A stretch of DNA of 44,638 nt from Bradyrhizobium sp. 149 (GCF_023073915.1 NZ_JADPKK010000021.1:1-44638), one strand, 5' to 3'. Shown: positions 9,277 through 19,011, counted from the first letter of the stretch. The notes: generated from the sequence alone by a model not told the origin. A program made the numbers and translations.

Positions 9277-10011
9277 CTAGATCGCGAGCATGCTGTTGCC
9301 CTGGATGGATAGCAGCGTCAGGTTGCCCGTGGCATAGGCCCCGGTATCGATGTTGGCGCGGTTCTCGAGCAGCTCGGCCTGCCGCACCGGCGTGTGACCG
9401 TGCACGACATATTTGCCGAAGCGCCTCTTGCTCTGGAGGAATTCGTCCCTGATCCACAGCAGGTCCGCCTCGCGTTGTTCGGAGAGCGGAATTCCCGGAC
9501 GCACCCCCGCATGGACGAAGAAGAAGTCGCCGCATGTGAACGTCGGCCGCAACTGGCGCAAAAACGCGACGTGCTCCCGCGGCATCGCAGATGTAAGCTC
9601 GCGCACGAGACCGGACTGCTCGTCCTTGCTGAGGCCCGGCGCGGCCGACACGCCGTACGACATCATAGTCTGGAGTCCGCCGAACTGAAACCATTCGGTG
9701 GCGCGCGAGGGGTCCTCCAGCACAGAGGTGAAATAGGCCTCGTGATTACCCTTGAGAAACACGGTGTTGCGGTGGCGGCTGCGCCTAATCAGGAGATCGA
9801 GGGTGTGGCGGGAGTCCGGTCCGCGATCGATATAGTCGCCGAGGAACACTTCGATCGCGCGATACGGCCGGCTGTTCGCCATGTCCGCATCGATGACGGC
9901 GAACATCTGCTCGAGCAGATGCGCGCAGCCGTGGATGTCGCTGATCGCATAGATGCGCACGCCGTTCGGTAACTTCGGCCGGGGCGAACTCCGAGGCGCG
10001 GTCGTGGGCAT
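9277..10011 (-). CDS. PPP-family metallophosphatase (bis(5'-nucleosyl)-tetraphosphatase / Ser-Thr phosphatase type)
   Basis: A 244-residue calcineurin-like phosphoesterase. All PPP motifs can be read: SDIHGC (Asp25 and His27), FLGDYIDRGPDS, LKGNHEAYF, VHAGVRPG and VVHGHTPV, followed by NIDTGAYATGNL. Proteins of this group hydrolyse phosphoprotein or dinucleoside-tetraphosphate substrates with two bound metals. The length and motif spacing fit bacterial PrpA/ApaH-like enzymes, but the substrate cannot be read from sequence. It is monocistronic on minus. No Wzb-type low-molecular-weight tyrosine phosphatase is present in this window, so a link to the Wzc-like kinase is conceivable but unsupported. 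Confidence 0.9.
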   Translation of the reverse strand: MPTTAPRSSPRPKLPNGVRIYAISDIHGCAHLLEQMFAVIDADMANSRPYRAIEVFLGDYIDRGPDSRHTLDLLIRRSRHRNTVFLKGNHEAYFTSVLEDPSRATEWFQFGGLQTMMSYGVSAAPGLSKDEQSGLVRELTSAMPREHVAFLRQLRPTFTCGDFFFVHAGVRPGIPLSEQREADLLWIRDEFLQSKRRFGKYVVHGHTPVRQAELLENRANIDTGAYATGNLTLLSIQGNSMLAI

Positions 10012-10180
10012 GGGTCCAACTCTTCGGAGACCTTTGCCCGAGATGTCAATACATTATCGACGAGATCGGGCCGCCATGGGCCGCTTTTTTCTCGACCTCT
10101 GCTCGTGAAGCTCATTCGAGCGCCTGATCGATCATCCGCGCGCTCTCGCGAATCGTCGATCCCGGCGCTCTCCCCCCGAA

Positions 10181-10459
10181 TTAGCCGAAGCTGCGGCTGT
10201 CGAATGATGGCGCGGTCTTGCGGCGATAGGCCGATGCCCGTGCGCGGACCAGAGCGGCGCCGCAGAAATAGCCGAGCTGGAGCACCGCCGCAAAGACGAG
10301 AATCGTGACGATGGCGTGAGCTGAATCATGTCCTTGCCAGGCTGAGCCCGCACCGAGGATGGCCCCACCGAGAACAATGGCGGGCGGCAGGATGAAGATT
10401 CGGAATCGGCCTCCCAGCAACGATCCGATCAACAGGCTGAAAACGGCAACGGTACTCAC
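10181..10459 (-). CDS. small integral membrane protein, 92 aa
   Basis: Two to three hydrophobic segments: about residues 2-16, 21-38 and 47-70. A basic soluble tail (RARASAYRRKTAP) follows. No family name is recognised. It starts at ATG 10459 on the minus strand, with GAGGAGTTG upstream as a good ribosome binding site. It is divergent from the priming transferase at 10802, across 342 bases of AT-richer intergenic DNA. Confidence 0.65.
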   Translation of the reverse strand: MSTVAVFSLLIGSLLGGRFRIFILPPAIVLGGAILGAGSAWQGHDSAHAIVTILVFAAVLQLGYFCGAALVRARASAYRRKTAPSFDSRSFG

Positions 10460-10801
10460 GACACAACTCCTCGAATTGGGCGCAAGTGTTAATTGCTGCG
10501 GGCTAACATCGGCTTAAGCGAAATGGTTGAACAGCCGTTCAAATGCGCGCGCAATTCGGCGCAAATATGCCGCGGTTTGATAACAAACGCGGCGAGATGC
10601 CCGCATAATTGTCACGTGTGTGACAGAACTTTGAGCATTCCATCGTTGCCGTGCCGTGTTGCAGAAATCGATTTGATTTTTTCGTTGCACTGCCGCAATG
10701 TCGCTTTGTTTAGTTAAGATATACTTTGTCCCACATCGACCATTTCGATCGATTTGTTCGCAATCCTTCATTGCGATGCGCGACGAGGCAGCGAGGTTCG
10801 G
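10460..10801. promoter_or_regulatory. 342-base AT-richer divergent intergenic region with an imperfect palindrome
   Basis: This gap separates the divergent starts at 10459 (minus) and 10802 (plus). It holds a palindrome at 10569-10593: GCCGC (10569-10573), a bulged G, GTTTG (10575-10579), loop ATAA, CAAAC (10584-10588) and GCGGC (10589-10593). That is ten pairs with one bulge. A TATACT at 10720-10725 could be a -10 element, but no good -35 lies 16-18 bases upstream. Because both flanking genes start here, the palindrome is more likely an operator than a terminator. No gene is seen. Confidence 0.4.
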
Positions 10802-12226
10802 ATGGCTGTAGCAACTTACGGTTCGGAAAACTATTATTCGGTTATATCGAATCGGCGCGGTGCCCTCCAGAGACCCCTGCAGGTCGCCTTGATCGCCGGT
10901 GACTTCGTCGCGGTGCTGCTCAGCTATTTCGTGGCGAGCGGTCTTTATCGCGTCCTCGTGACTGAACAGGATTCGTCCGTCGGAGCAGGTCTCGTCGTCG
11001 GCGCGGTGTTCGTGACCATCGCGTACTTCCAGGGTGTCTACGATCATCATCGCCTCTTGAGTACGATCTGGCAGCTGCGCAAGGCTCTGGCGATCTGGTT
11101 GATCTCGCTGACCATTCTCGCGGTCGAGGCTTTTCTGCTCAAATCGTCTGCGGATTTATCGCGCGGGACCACCCTGTTGTTTGCCGCGACCGGTGGCGTC
11201 GCCTTGGGCGGTCTCCGCGTGCTGTGGCGCCTGGCGCTCACGTCCAGTTATGCCAAGGGTCGCCTGGTCGACCGGAAAGTGGTCCTGCTCAGCCTCAAGC
11301 CCCTCGATTTCACATCGAGCCGCTTCAAGGATCTGCGCAAGCACGGCTTCAACGTCGTGCGGCATTTCGTGCTCGAGCCTTCCGAAGAGGGCGCCGGCTG
11401 GGATCGCGAGATTCGCGATATCGTCCGTCAGGCGCGCACGGCGGATGTGGAAGAATATCTCCTGGTCGTCGACTGGGACGAAATGCCTCTTCTCCAGAAA
11501 CTGACCCAGCATCTGCGCGTGGTCCCCCAGCCGATCCGCCTTCTGCCGGATTTCCCGATCGCCGACCTGGTCTCCCGTCCGTTCCAGCCGGTCAGCGGCA
11601 CGGTCGCGATTGAGATCCAGCGTGCGCCGCTCAGCGTCTTCGAGCAGGCGCAAAAGCGCTGTCTCGACATCGGCCTCGCCTCGTTCGCCCTGCTGTTGCT
11701 GGCGCCGCTGCTGGTGACGGCCGCGATCATGATCAAGCTCGATTCGAAGGGCAGCGTGATCTTCAGGCAGTCCCGTCGCGGGTTCAACGGCAAGCAATTC
11801 CAGATCTGGAAATTTCGCTCCATGACGGTGGCGGAGAACGGTCATGTCGTCACGCAGGCGACGAAGAGCGACGTGCGGGTAACGCGGGTCGGCCGCGTGT
11901 TGCGCCGGACCAGCATCGACGAACTGCCGCAGCTCTGGAACGTCCTCCGCGGCGAGATGTCGCTGGTCGGACCGCGCCCGCATGCGCTCGCCCACGACAA
12001 TTACTACGACCAACTCATCAGCAATTACGTCTACCGGCACCATATGAAGCCCGGCCTGACCGGTTGGGCCCAGGTCAACGGCTTCCGCGGCGAGACGCCG
12101 ACCATCGACCTGATGGAAAAGCGGGTGGAGTACGACGTCTGGTACGTCAGCAACTGGAGCATCTGGCTCGACATCAGGATCATCCTGAAGACCGCGCTCG
12201 CCTTGATCCATCAGGAAGCGTATTGA
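10802..12226 (+). CDS. undecaprenyl-phosphate sugar phosphotransferase (WbaP/WcaJ-like priming enzyme)
   Basis: Transfers a hexose-1-phosphate (glucose or galactose class) from a UDP-sugar to undecaprenyl phosphate, starting each repeat unit at the inner membrane. The 474-residue protein has an N-terminal block of about four membrane segments (to about residue 135), a central soluble domain, a hydrophobic re-entrant segment ([19 protein letters not shown], about residue 298) and the C-terminal bacterial sugar transferase domain. The domain carries [48 protein letters not shown] and [20 protein letters not shown] 10802 is chosen because GAGG lies just upstream. The specific sugar cannot be assigned from sequence. 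Confidence 0.93.
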   Translation: MAVATYGSENYYSVISNRRGALQRPLQVALIAGDFVAVLLSYFVASGLYRVLVTEQDSSVGAGLVVGAVFVTIAYFQGVYDHHRLLSTIWQLRKALAIWLISLTILAVEAFLLKSSADLSRGTTLLFAATGGVALGGLRVLWRLALTSSYAKGRLVDRKVVLLSLKPLDFTSSRFKDLRKHGFNVVRHFVLEPSEEGAGWDREIRDIVRQARTADVEEYLLVVDWDEMPLLQKLTQHLRVVPQPIRLLPDFPIADLVSRPFQPVSGTVAIEIQRAPLSVFEQAQKRCLDIGLASFALLLLAPLLVTAAIMIKLDSKGSVIFRQSRRGFNGKQFQIWKFRSMTVAENGHVVTQATKSDVRVTRVGRVLRRTSIDELPQLWNVLRGEMSLVGPRPHALAHDNYYDQLISNYVYRHHMKPGLTGWAQVNGFRGETPTIDLMEKRVEYDVWYVSNWSIWLDIRIILKTALALIHQEAY

Positions 12227-12459
12227 CGGCACGCTGTATGTCGCCGGCCAACGGCCGGTGAAGGGCAATGGCTGCACGCGACAAGTGGGATCGTGCGCCG
12301 ATCGCATTCTTGCCGTCGCAATCAGCTGGCTTCGCCTCCGACGTAGCTTGACGTGGGGCCTGCATCTCGCTTCGTTATCTTCGTGTAGAACCATTTTCTC
12401 CCCGGCGTGCCGCGGTTGGCGCGGCACGACAGGTGCGGCAGGAAATCTGCCGACCGGTA

Positions 12460-13830
12460 TCAGCGATCCAATGTGGCCTTGAGCTCGAATGGGGCTTTCG
12501 TCGGCAAATTGATGACCACGGGGGTGGGCCCCAGCCGTATCGTGTTCGACTTTGCTCCTTGCTGGCACAATGGCGCAAATTCCGCCTCTGTGCCGCCAGG
12601 AAGTTCGAACGTCGCCGAGGAGTTGTCTTGCGAGGTCCAGGCGATCAGCTGTTTTCCTGCCGGCGTCGTTGTCTCGATCACGAAAAGCCCGGGGAAGGGT
12701 TGCTCAAGCCTCATCGGGCCCGCGCCCTTGATGACACGAATGGCCTCGCGAGTCGCGCATGCAGCAGGTTTTGGCGCCAACGCGTAGTCGTACAGTCCGA
12801 AATTGTCTTCGAGCGCGGCGGGATCCTGACCTTGATCCTTCATTTCGTAGATCCAGGTCCCCTTTATCCAAGGCGTGGCCGCCGTCCAAAGCAGGAATTG
12901 AGCGATGTTGTTAGCGGCCGTTTGCGTGGAAATAGGGCACATCTTCGACGTCGTCGGCCATCCGATCTCCGTGACGAAGATGGGGAGGTTCGATCCGGCC
13001 GTGTCCAGCAATTTCCGCAGGGTGCTGACTTGACGTATCGCAGCCTCGGCAGTCCGGTTGGACACCTCGCGCTCGCAATGATTGTAGAGGTGGACGGACA
13101 AGCCGCTGGCACCTTCCAGAACTCCGGACCGAACGAGCGCCATGGTCCATTTCCAGTCCGGGTCCATTCCGACCGCCCCGACCAGCACCTGTGCCTGAGG
13201 CGCCACGCTGCGTATTTTGGCGACCGCTTCCTTCGCGAGGGCGGAGTAATTGGCCGCCGCGCGGGGATCGCTCGGATCGCCTTCACCAACCAGGAAAGGG
13301 CGCCCCAGCACGGCGTTCATATTCCATTCGTTCCAGATCTCGTAAATCGGGTTGCGCTTGGCGGTCGCCAGAACGGCTTTCGCCGCAAAGTCGCCGAAGC
13401 TCTTTCGGCCCACGTCGGTCAGCGGAGGCTGGCCGTCAGGAACGAGCGGATTTGGGTGACCCAGGACGAGCAATGGCCTTGCCTGAGTCTGGTCGAGAAA
13501 ATCAAACAGCTTGGCTGGCTCTCGGGCAACTTGCGTTGTGGCACCGCCGGTCGCCGGCGCGGCCCGAAACAGGCTCCAGGCAAGATCGTCCCTGACCGAA
13601 TCGAAGGCATCGGAACGCAACACCTGCGCGGACTTTTGAGGAGAATAGCCATATTCTCCTCCTATCCCGAAGTGCACGCCAAGACCGATCATCGGCCGCT
13701 CGGCCCGTTCGGCCAGCGGCTGCTTGCCAACCCAGAAGGATGTAGTGTGATTGGCAGCATAGATTTTGCTGAAGAGCAGGCCTGCTGCGAGGAATGCAAC
13801 CGCCAACCCGATTTTCGCAGCTCGGACCAT
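12460..13830 (-). CDS. exported glycoside hydrolase, clan GH-A (GH39/PslG-like)
   Basis: A 456-residue protein with an N-terminal signal or anchor segment (IGLAVAFLAAGLLFSKIYA, residues 7-25), so it acts in the periplasm or at the envelope. The TIM-barrel features of clan GH-A retaining enzymes are visible: acid/base Glu168 in IYEIWNEWN and nucleophile Glu288 in IFVTEIGWPT, 120 residues apart as expected. The HLYNHC segment near residue 247 lines the site. A beta-rich C-terminal domain follows from about residue 370. PslG of the Pseudomonas Psl locus is a known EPS-locus hydrolase of this type. It is a clear paralogue of the gene at 20447-21892. It starts 33 bases from the divergent GT4 gene, with GAGG before its ATG. 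Confidence 0.85.
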   Translation of the reverse strand: MVRAAKIGLAVAFLAAGLLFSKIYAANHTTSFWVGKQPLAERAERPMIGLGVHFGIGGEYGYSPQKSAQVLRSDAFDSVRDDLAWSLFRAAPATGGATTQVAREPAKLFDFLDQTQARPLLVLGHPNPLVPDGQPPLTDVGRKSFGDFAAKAVLATAKRNPIYEIWNEWNMNAVLGRPFLVGEGDPSDPRAAANYSALAKEAVAKIRSVAPQAQVLVGAVGMDPDWKWTMALVRSGVLEGASGLSVHLYNHCEREVSNRTAEAAIRQVSTLRKLLDTAGSNLPIFVTEIGWPTTSKMCPISTQTAANNIAQFLLWTAATPWIKGTWIYEMKDQGQDPAALEDNFGLYDYALAPKPAACATREAIRVIKGAGPMRLEQPFPGLFVIETTTPAGKQLIAWTSQDNSSATFELPGGTEAEFAPLCQQGAKSNTIRLGPTPVVINLPTKAPFELKATLDR

Positions 13831-13863
13831 CTTCGCCTCTATTGTGTCAGGTAAAGAACGTAC

Positions 13864-15075
13864 ATGCGGATTCTCTTCGTTTCAGCCTTCTTTCCGCCCT
13901 TTGTCCAAGGCGGAGCCGAAATTTCCGCGCGCAATCTGGCGGCGTGGCTCCATGCGAACGGCCATGAGGTCGCCGTCCTGACCACAGCGCCGACAGCAGC
14001 GGATGAGGTGAGGGGGGCGATCGTTGACGGTCTCAAAGTCTGGCGCTTTCATATGCCTCGGCCGTACACTGTGTTTGAAGCGGCTCAGAAATCCGGTTTA
14101 CAGAAATCCGTCTGGCATCTTCAAGACCATTTTGATCCTCGTAACGAACGGATCATGCGTCAGGTGCTCGATGAGTTTAGCCCCGATCTGGTCAATATCC
14201 ACGTCCTGCAAGGCGTCGGTTGGAATGCCCTTCGCGCGATCGGTGCGAGGAACATTCCGGTCGTCGTCACGCTGCACGATCTCAGCCTCGCTTGTGTGAG
14301 GATGGCGATGTTCAAGGCCGGCCGGGAATGCGAACGTCTATGCGCGCCCTGCGCGATTTCGTCCAGAGCGAAACTCGCGTTTCTCCGCTCTGTTCCACGA
14401 TTGGGATTCGTGTCGCCTTCGCTCGCCATTCTTCGCCGCTTGTCGGCGCTTCAGCCGCTCCAGGGCTGGGCCCAGGCCCATATCCTGAATCCCAACAAAC
14501 CGCCGAGCCCGACCGTCGAGAGAAGCGCGTCCAGGACCGTCCGCTTCCTGTATGTCGGGCGCCTGCATGAATCGAAGGGGCTGTATGTTCTGCTCCAGGC
14601 CATCGAGCCGTTGGCGGCGCGCCATGAGTTCAAGCTGACGCTGGTGGGGACCGGCCCCAGCGAAGACGATCTCAAGCGGCGCTTTGGCCATCATCGCTGG
14701 GTCGAATTCGCCGGGCATGTCTCGGTTCAGGAAGTCACCAACCGGATGACGCAAAGCGACCTCCTTCTCGTGCCGTCCGTATGGTTCGAAAACTCGCCCG
14801 GCGTGATCATCGAAGCTCTCGGGCGCGGCCTTCCCGTCATGGGAAGCAACGCGGGCGGAATACCGGAGCTCGTGACACACGAGAAAAACGGTGTCCTTGT
14901 GGAGGCCGGCGATGTAAGAGCCTGGAGGGCGGCGATGGAAGGAATACTTGATCACCCGGAGCGTCTCGACGCGTACAAGGACAGCGCCGACGCTGCCATC
15001 CAAGAATTCGATCAGGACACTTTGGGGCGGCGAGTTGTTGCCTTCTACGAAAAAGTGAGGACGCAACCGGCATGA
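13864..15075 (+). CDS. glycosyltransferase family 4 (paralogue A)
   Basis: A GT-B fold transferase of 403 residues, expected at the cytoplasmic face, adding one sugar to the lipid-linked unit. The N-terminal domain opens MRILFVSAFFPPFVQGGAEIS with the glycine loop. The C-terminal domain has FLYVGRLHESKG, LVGTGPSEDDL and the EX7E motif in FENSPGVIIEALG (about residues 308-316). An unusual cysteine cluster, C-x11-C-x3-C-x2-C, lies near residues 148-167. It overlaps the methyltransferase by ATGA, indicating translational coupling. It is a close paralogue of 21889-23115, whose neighbour is likewise a glycoside hydrolase. Donor and linkage are unknown. Confidence 0.92.
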   Translation: MRILFVSAFFPPFVQGGAEISARNLAAWLHANGHEVAVLTTAPTAADEVRGAIVDGLKVWRFHMPRPYTVFEAAQKSGLQKSVWHLQDHFDPRNERIMRQVLDEFSPDLVNIHVLQGVGWNALRAIGARNIPVVVTLHDLSLACVRMAMFKAGRECERLCAPCAISSRAKLAFLRSVPRLGFVSPSLAILRRLSALQPLQGWAQAHILNPNKPPSPTVERSASRTVRFLYVGRLHESKGLYVLLQAIEPLAARHEFKLTLVGTGPSEDDLKRRFGHHRWVEFAGHVSVQEVTNRMTQSDLLLVPSVWFENSPGVIIEALGRGLPVMGSNAGGIPELVTHEKNGVLVEAGDVRAWRAAMEGILDHPERLDAYKDSADAAIQEFDQDTLGRRVVAFYEKVRTQPA

Positions 15076-15809
15076 ATTCCACCTCGACAGAGCAGCCGGT
15101 GGCCGGCGCAACAAGCAGGTACAGGCAGGACGGCTACGCGGTCGACAATCCGGAATGGCACGAGGAAGACGCGCCGTGGAAGGCTGCGCATATCCGGACG
15201 ATCCTGCAGCGTAACCACATCCAGTGGAGGACGCTTGCCGACATAGGCTGCGGGACGGGTGCGATTGTTGGAGTTCTCTCCAAGCACTACCCGCAATCGA
15301 GAATGGAAGGATTTGAGGTCTCGCCCTATGCTCACGACCTGTCGCGCAAACGGGCGTCGGAAAACCTGAGCTTCAGCATGGAGAATGCTTTCCAATGTGG
15401 GAAGCAGTTCGACGTGGCCATGGCGATTGACGTGGTGGAGCACGTGGAAAATCCCTTTGAATTCCTCAGGGCGATGCGGACGATGTCTCGTTGGCAGGTC
15501 ACCCACATTCCGCTCGACATGAATGCTCTTGCGGTCGGGCGCGGTTGGGTGTTGCCCGAAGCCCGTCGCTCGCTGGGGCATATCCATTATTTCTCCCGGG
15601 ACAGCGCGTTGTCGATGATCGCGGAATCCGGCCTGGAGACAATCGACAGCTTCTATACGGCCTGGGCCATCGACCAATCGTACAAGACCTGGAAGAAGCG
15701 GTTGGCCGCGTGGCCACGGCGCTTGGCGTTTCGTGCCGCTCCCGACGCCACGGTTCGACTTGTGGGCGGATGGTCCCTCATGGTTCTCAGCCGTTCGACC
15801 CTGGCGTAA
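15072..15809 (+). CDS. class I SAM-dependent methyltransferase
   Basis: A 245-residue soluble enzyme with SAM motif I DIGCGTGAIVG (residues 57-67), an acidic motif II region (MEGFEVSPYAHDLS) and VAMAIDVVEHVENP, the usual post-II segment with conserved Asp and His. The layout fits the Methyltransf_11/UbiE-like group, which methylates small molecules or sugars. Its start overlaps the preceding GT4 stop by four bases, so it belongs to the same transcript and may O-methylate a sugar of the repeat unit. The acceptor is inferred from context only. Confidence 0.88.
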   Translation: MNSTSTEQPVAGATSRYRQDGYAVDNPEWHEEDAPWKAAHIRTILQRNHIQWRTLADIGCGTGAIVGVLSKHYPQSRMEGFEVSPYAHDLSRKRASENLSFSMENAFQCGKQFDVAMAIDVVEHVENPFEFLRAMRTMSRWQVTHIPLDMNALAVGRGWVLPEARRSLGHIHYFSRDSALSMIAESGLETIDSFYTAWAIDQSYKTWKKRLAAWPRRLAFRAAPDATVRLVGGWSLMVLSRSTLA

Positions 15810-15829
15810 GCCCGCGAAATCATTGAAAC

Positions 15830-16903
15830 ATGGCTGATGTCTTCCTGAACGGACGGTTCCTCTCACAATCACTGAGTGGTGTTCAGCGATTTGCCGCGGA
15901 AATCGTCAGGGCAATCGATCAATTGATCGATCGGCAGCAACTGCCTGCTCGGCTGAGCGATGCAAGCTGGACCCTCCTGGTGCCTTCGAATGCCGAGGAG
16001 CGTCTGGCGCTGAAGCACATCCGCATCGAAAGGGTCGGAACGCGAACTGGACATGCCTGGGACCAGATCGATCTCGCAATGGCGGCGCGTAACGGTACGC
16101 TCATCAGCCTCGCCAATTCCGGGCCCGTGCTCCATCGTCGGCATCATATCGTGGTTCACGATGCGCAGGTCTTTCGCCATCCCGAGTTTTTCGGCCGCAC
16201 GTATGCGTCCTTTCATCGCCGCCTTGGACGGCTCTACGCGAGGACCGCGAACCTCATCACCGTATCAAGGTTCTCCCGGAGCGAGCTCTCGGCTGTCCTC
16301 GGTATCCCGTCCTATGCCATCACGGTCTGCTCGAACAGTGCGGAACATCTGGCCGGGGTCAAACCGGACTCTTCGATACTCGAGCGGTTCGAGCTCGGGC
16401 CGGGCAAGTATTTCCTGGCGATCGGGTCGACGAAAAAGAACAAAAATATCCGGCTCGCAACCGACGCGATCAAGTCGATCCCGGTATCCCATCGGCTCGT
16501 GATCGTCGGTGCGGAGGATGAGCGCGTATTCCGGCACTCCGATCAGATCGCCGATGAACGAGTGGTGCGTGTCGGGCACATCTCCGATGAGGCGATCGCC
16601 GCACTGTATCAGCACGCGGCGGCATTGATCTTTCCAAGCTTCTATGAAGGCTTCGGCGTGCCGCCGCTGGAGGCGATGCTATTCGGCTGCCCGGTGATCG
16701 CTTCGGACATCGCCGTGCTGCGCGAAATTTGCGGTGACGCGGCCGAATATTGCAGTCCGAACGATGCAGGCCAATTGTCGCGTCTGATGCTCGATCGGAT
16801 CGAGAAGGGACCGCTGTCTGCAGTCGAGCGACAACGTCAGGCGGGCCGGCTGGCACAATATACCTGGACCTCCTCGGCTCTTGCGTTGCTGAATTCGATA
16901 TAG
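15830..16903 (+). CDS. glycosyltransferase family 4 (mannosyltransferase-like)
   Basis: A GT-B protein of 357 residues with the [10 protein letters not shown] loop near the N-terminus that is characteristic of the WbaZ/MtfB-type subgroup. It also has a [14 protein letters not shown] donor-domain start, [19 protein letters not shown], and the EX7E motif [20 protein letters not shown] (about residues 269-288). It follows the methyltransferase by 20 bases on plus and is the last gene of that run. It then meets the minus-strand acyltransferase convergently across 84 bases. The sugar transferred cannot be assigned. Confidence 0.9.
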   Translation: MADVFLNGRFLSQSLSGVQRFAAEIVRAIDQLIDRQQLPARLSDASWTLLVPSNAEERLALKHIRIERVGTRTGHAWDQIDLAMAARNGTLISLANSGPVLHRRHHIVVHDAQVFRHPEFFGRTYASFHRRLGRLYARTANLITVSRFSRSELSAVLGIPSYAITVCSNSAEHLAGVKPDSSILERFELGPGKYFLAIGSTKKNKNIRLATDAIKSIPVSHRLVIVGAEDERVFRHSDQIADERVVRVGHISDEAIAALYQHAAALIFPSFYEGFGVPPLEAMLFGCPVIASDIAVLREICGDAAEYCSPNDAGQLSRLMLDRIEKGPLSAVERQRQAGRLAQYTWTSSALALLNSI

Positions 16904-16987
16904 TCGCGTCTCATGCCGCAGGCGCGCGGCGAGCGGCCCGACGCAGCAACCGCGATCTGAACCGCCCCAAAGAAGCGAGAGCGAATA

Positions 16988-18127
16988 TTAGTCGGACGAT
17001 GGTGCCGGTATCTTGCGTTCGGCAATTTGCGGAGCGCGTCCCTGATAGTTCGAGGCGACCGTCGCGGTCCTGGCGGGAACGAACAGGTTCTGCATCGAGC
17101 GGGCATTCAGCAGGGGGGCTTCTATTAGCCGATGGAAAGCGAAGGCCGTCAGCTGGCAGATGACCAGGATCGCCACAAAATACACGGCGTGCGGCACTGC
17201 TATCGACTGGTCGAGTTTGACCGCGATCTTCACGAGCAGCGAGATCAGCGGATAATGGATGAGATAGAGCACATATGAAGCCGCTCCTGCCTTCTCCAGC
17301 GGGCCAATTTGCCGGTTCAGGTACGGCATCGAACACACGCCGTAGATGATTCCCGCCGCGCCAAGCCCGAACAGCAGGAGCTCGGCCTTTGCGGGAATCT
17401 GCTTCGAGATCCCGAAGTAGAATGTGACGGCGAAGACGATCAGGCCGGCGAAAAGGAAGAATGGGCCGCTGGCGGAATATCCGCGAACATAGAGCCACGC
17501 AATGCCGACTCCCGCCAGGAAAAGCAGGTGGTTGTTGTTGAAGATGAAATCAATCAACCAGCCTTTCCCGTCGAACAGAGCGAGAGGCAGGCCGGCAAGG
17601 CCCCAGGCGATCAGAAGGCCGAAACCGATTTTTCGGTTCCACAGGAAGACGGCGAACATCGCGTAGAACAGAATTTCGTGGCGAAGTGTCCACTCCGTAG
17701 CCAGGATAACCTCTTCCTTCACGGGCAGGATCAGGAGCGACAGGATGACGTCGCTGCCGCTCGGCCCTCTCGTGGAAAAGCCGAGAAACGACAGGATGAT
17801 CAGGGGAACGAGCACGATCCAAAGCGACGGATAGAGGCGGCGAAAGCGTTTTGCCACGAACCGGGCGATGGCGCTGCCGTTGCCCTCGAGATCGCGATGA
17901 TGCGCCAGGTAAATGACGAAGCCGCTCAGGACGAAAAATAGCTGAACGCCCGAATGGCCCGCCTTGAACAATGGAAACGTGCCGACGCCGAAATACTTCG
18001 GCATCAGCATGGTCACCTCGCAGTGATAGGCCACGACGAGCAGTGCCGCGATGCCACGGATCCAGTTCAACTGCAGCAGTTGTCCTTGCCGTGGCACCTT
18101 GGTTTCTCTCGGAAGTTCGGGTTTCAT
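16988..18127 (-). CDS. acyltransferase-3 family integral membrane protein
   Basis: A 379-residue polytopic inner-membrane acyltransferase. The N-terminal WIRGIAALLVVAYH carries the conserved His (residue 35), followed by GHSGVQLFFVLSGFVIYL and roughly ten hydrophobic segments to residue 350. It is likely to add acetyl or another short acyl group to the polysaccharide. GAGGGAAG precedes the ATG at 18127. It is the last gene of the long minus-strand run that begins at 25790, 53 bases after the GT2 gene, which argues that its acceptor is this polymer or its lipid-linked unit. Confidence 0.9.
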   Translation of the reverse strand: MKPELPRETKVPRQGQLLQLNWIRGIAALLVVAYHCEVTMLMPKYFGVGTFPLFKAGHSGVQLFFVLSGFVIYLAHHRDLEGNGSAIARFVAKRFRRLYPSLWIVLVPLIILSFLGFSTRGPSGSDVILSLLILPVKEEVILATEWTLRHEILFYAMFAVFLWNRKIGFGLLIAWGLAGLPLALFDGKGWLIDFIFNNNHLLFLAGVGIAWLYVRGYSASGPFFLFAGLIVFAVTFYFGISKQIPAKAELLLFGLGAAGIIYGVCSMPYLNRQIGPLEKAGAASYVLYLIHYPLISLLVKIAVKLDQSIAVPHAVYFVAILVICQLTAFAFHRLIEAPLLNARSMQNLFVPARTATVASNYQGRAPQIAERKIPAPSSD

Positions 18128-18180
18128 GAAAGATGACTTCCCTCGTCAAGTCGCAGCGTGAGAATGCCGATGCCTGAAGC

Positions 18181-19011
18181 TCAGCCCGTGCGCTTGGTGA
18201 TCCTGTCCACGCCAGGGGGCCGGAACAGCGGCACGGCAAAGCGCGACTTGAACAGAAGGAGGCTGCGAATGTGCGTCCTTCCTGCGAATGTGAGAGGACC
18301 GGCGGCGCTCGACCGCTGATGGTCGTGAACGAGCTTCGCTCCGGGGATGCCTTTGATCGTGTGTCCCGCCCGCCAGAGACGAGCGCAGAGGTCGACGTCC
18401 TCCATGTACAGGAAATAGCTCTCGTCCATTCCCTGGATCTGCTCATATGCGGTGCGCCGGACGACAAAGCCCGTCCCCATCACCCATTCCGCATCGAACG
18501 GCTTTCCGGTCTCCCAAGCGTCCTTCATCAGGTGCTTTTCGGTGCGCCCGGGCACCATGGCTCCGATCCAGTCCACGCGCCGGGCAAGAACGTCGAACAT
18601 CGAGTAGAAGCGCCGGGCCGAGAATTGCCGGCTTCCGTCGGGATTGACGAGGTCAAGCCCGACCAGGGCGGTTTCGGGATTCCGCTCCATGAAGTCAACA
18701 ACGGGAGCGACGCTGTTGAACTCGAAATAGGTGTCGGGATTCAGGACGAGAAGATAATCGGCGGTGGTTTTCGCAACGCCCAAATTCACGCCGGCTCCAA
18801 AACCGCCATTGCGGTCGGCGACGACCGTTCGAACGTCGGGCAGAGCCTTGCGCACTTCGTCGATCGAGTTGTCGCCGGAACAGTTGTCCACGACCAGCAC
18901 GCTGTCCGGATCCACCACGCCATGCTCGAGCATCGATTTTACGCAGCGAATGGTCAGTCGAGCGGTTCTGAAGTTGACGATGACCGCCTGGAGCTTGCCA
19001 GAACTGCTCAT
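18181..19011 (-). CDS. glycosyltransferase family 2 (rhamnosyltransferase-like)
   Basis: GT-A fold enzyme of about 276 residues. It contains AVIVNFRTARLTI, VLVVDNCSGDNSIDEV, DRNGGFGAGVNLG, VLNPDTYFE (the metal-binding loop) and MDESYFLYMEDVDLCARLWRAG, a pattern typical of the WbbL/rhamnosyl branch of GT2. With a complete dTDP-rhamnose set in the window, a rhamnosyl donor is plausible but not proven. ATG 19011 is preferred because AGGA lies about ten bases upstream. An ATG at 19047 would add 12 residues. There is a downstream acyltransferase on the same strand. Confidence 0.88.
   Translation of the reverse strand: MSSSGKLQAVIVNFRTARLTIRCVKSMLEHGVVDPDSVLVVDNCSGDNSIDEVRKALPDVRTVVADRNGGFGAGVNLGVAKTTADYLLVLNPDTYFEFNSVAPVVDFMERNPETALVGLDLVNPDGSRQFSARRFYSMFDVLARRVDWIGAMVPGRTEKHLMKDAWETGKPFDAEWVMGTGFVVRRTAYEQIQGMDESYFLYMEDVDLCARLWRAGHTIKGIPGAKLVHDHQRSSAAGPLTFAGRTHIRSLLLFKSRFAVPLFRPPGVDRITKRTG

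Noticed and set aside
12243..12259. Short palindrome CCGGCC-AAC-GGCCGG as a terminator of the priming transferase
   Set aside because: Only a six-base stem with a three-base loop and no T-run; too weak to call, and such GC palindromes are common in this composition.
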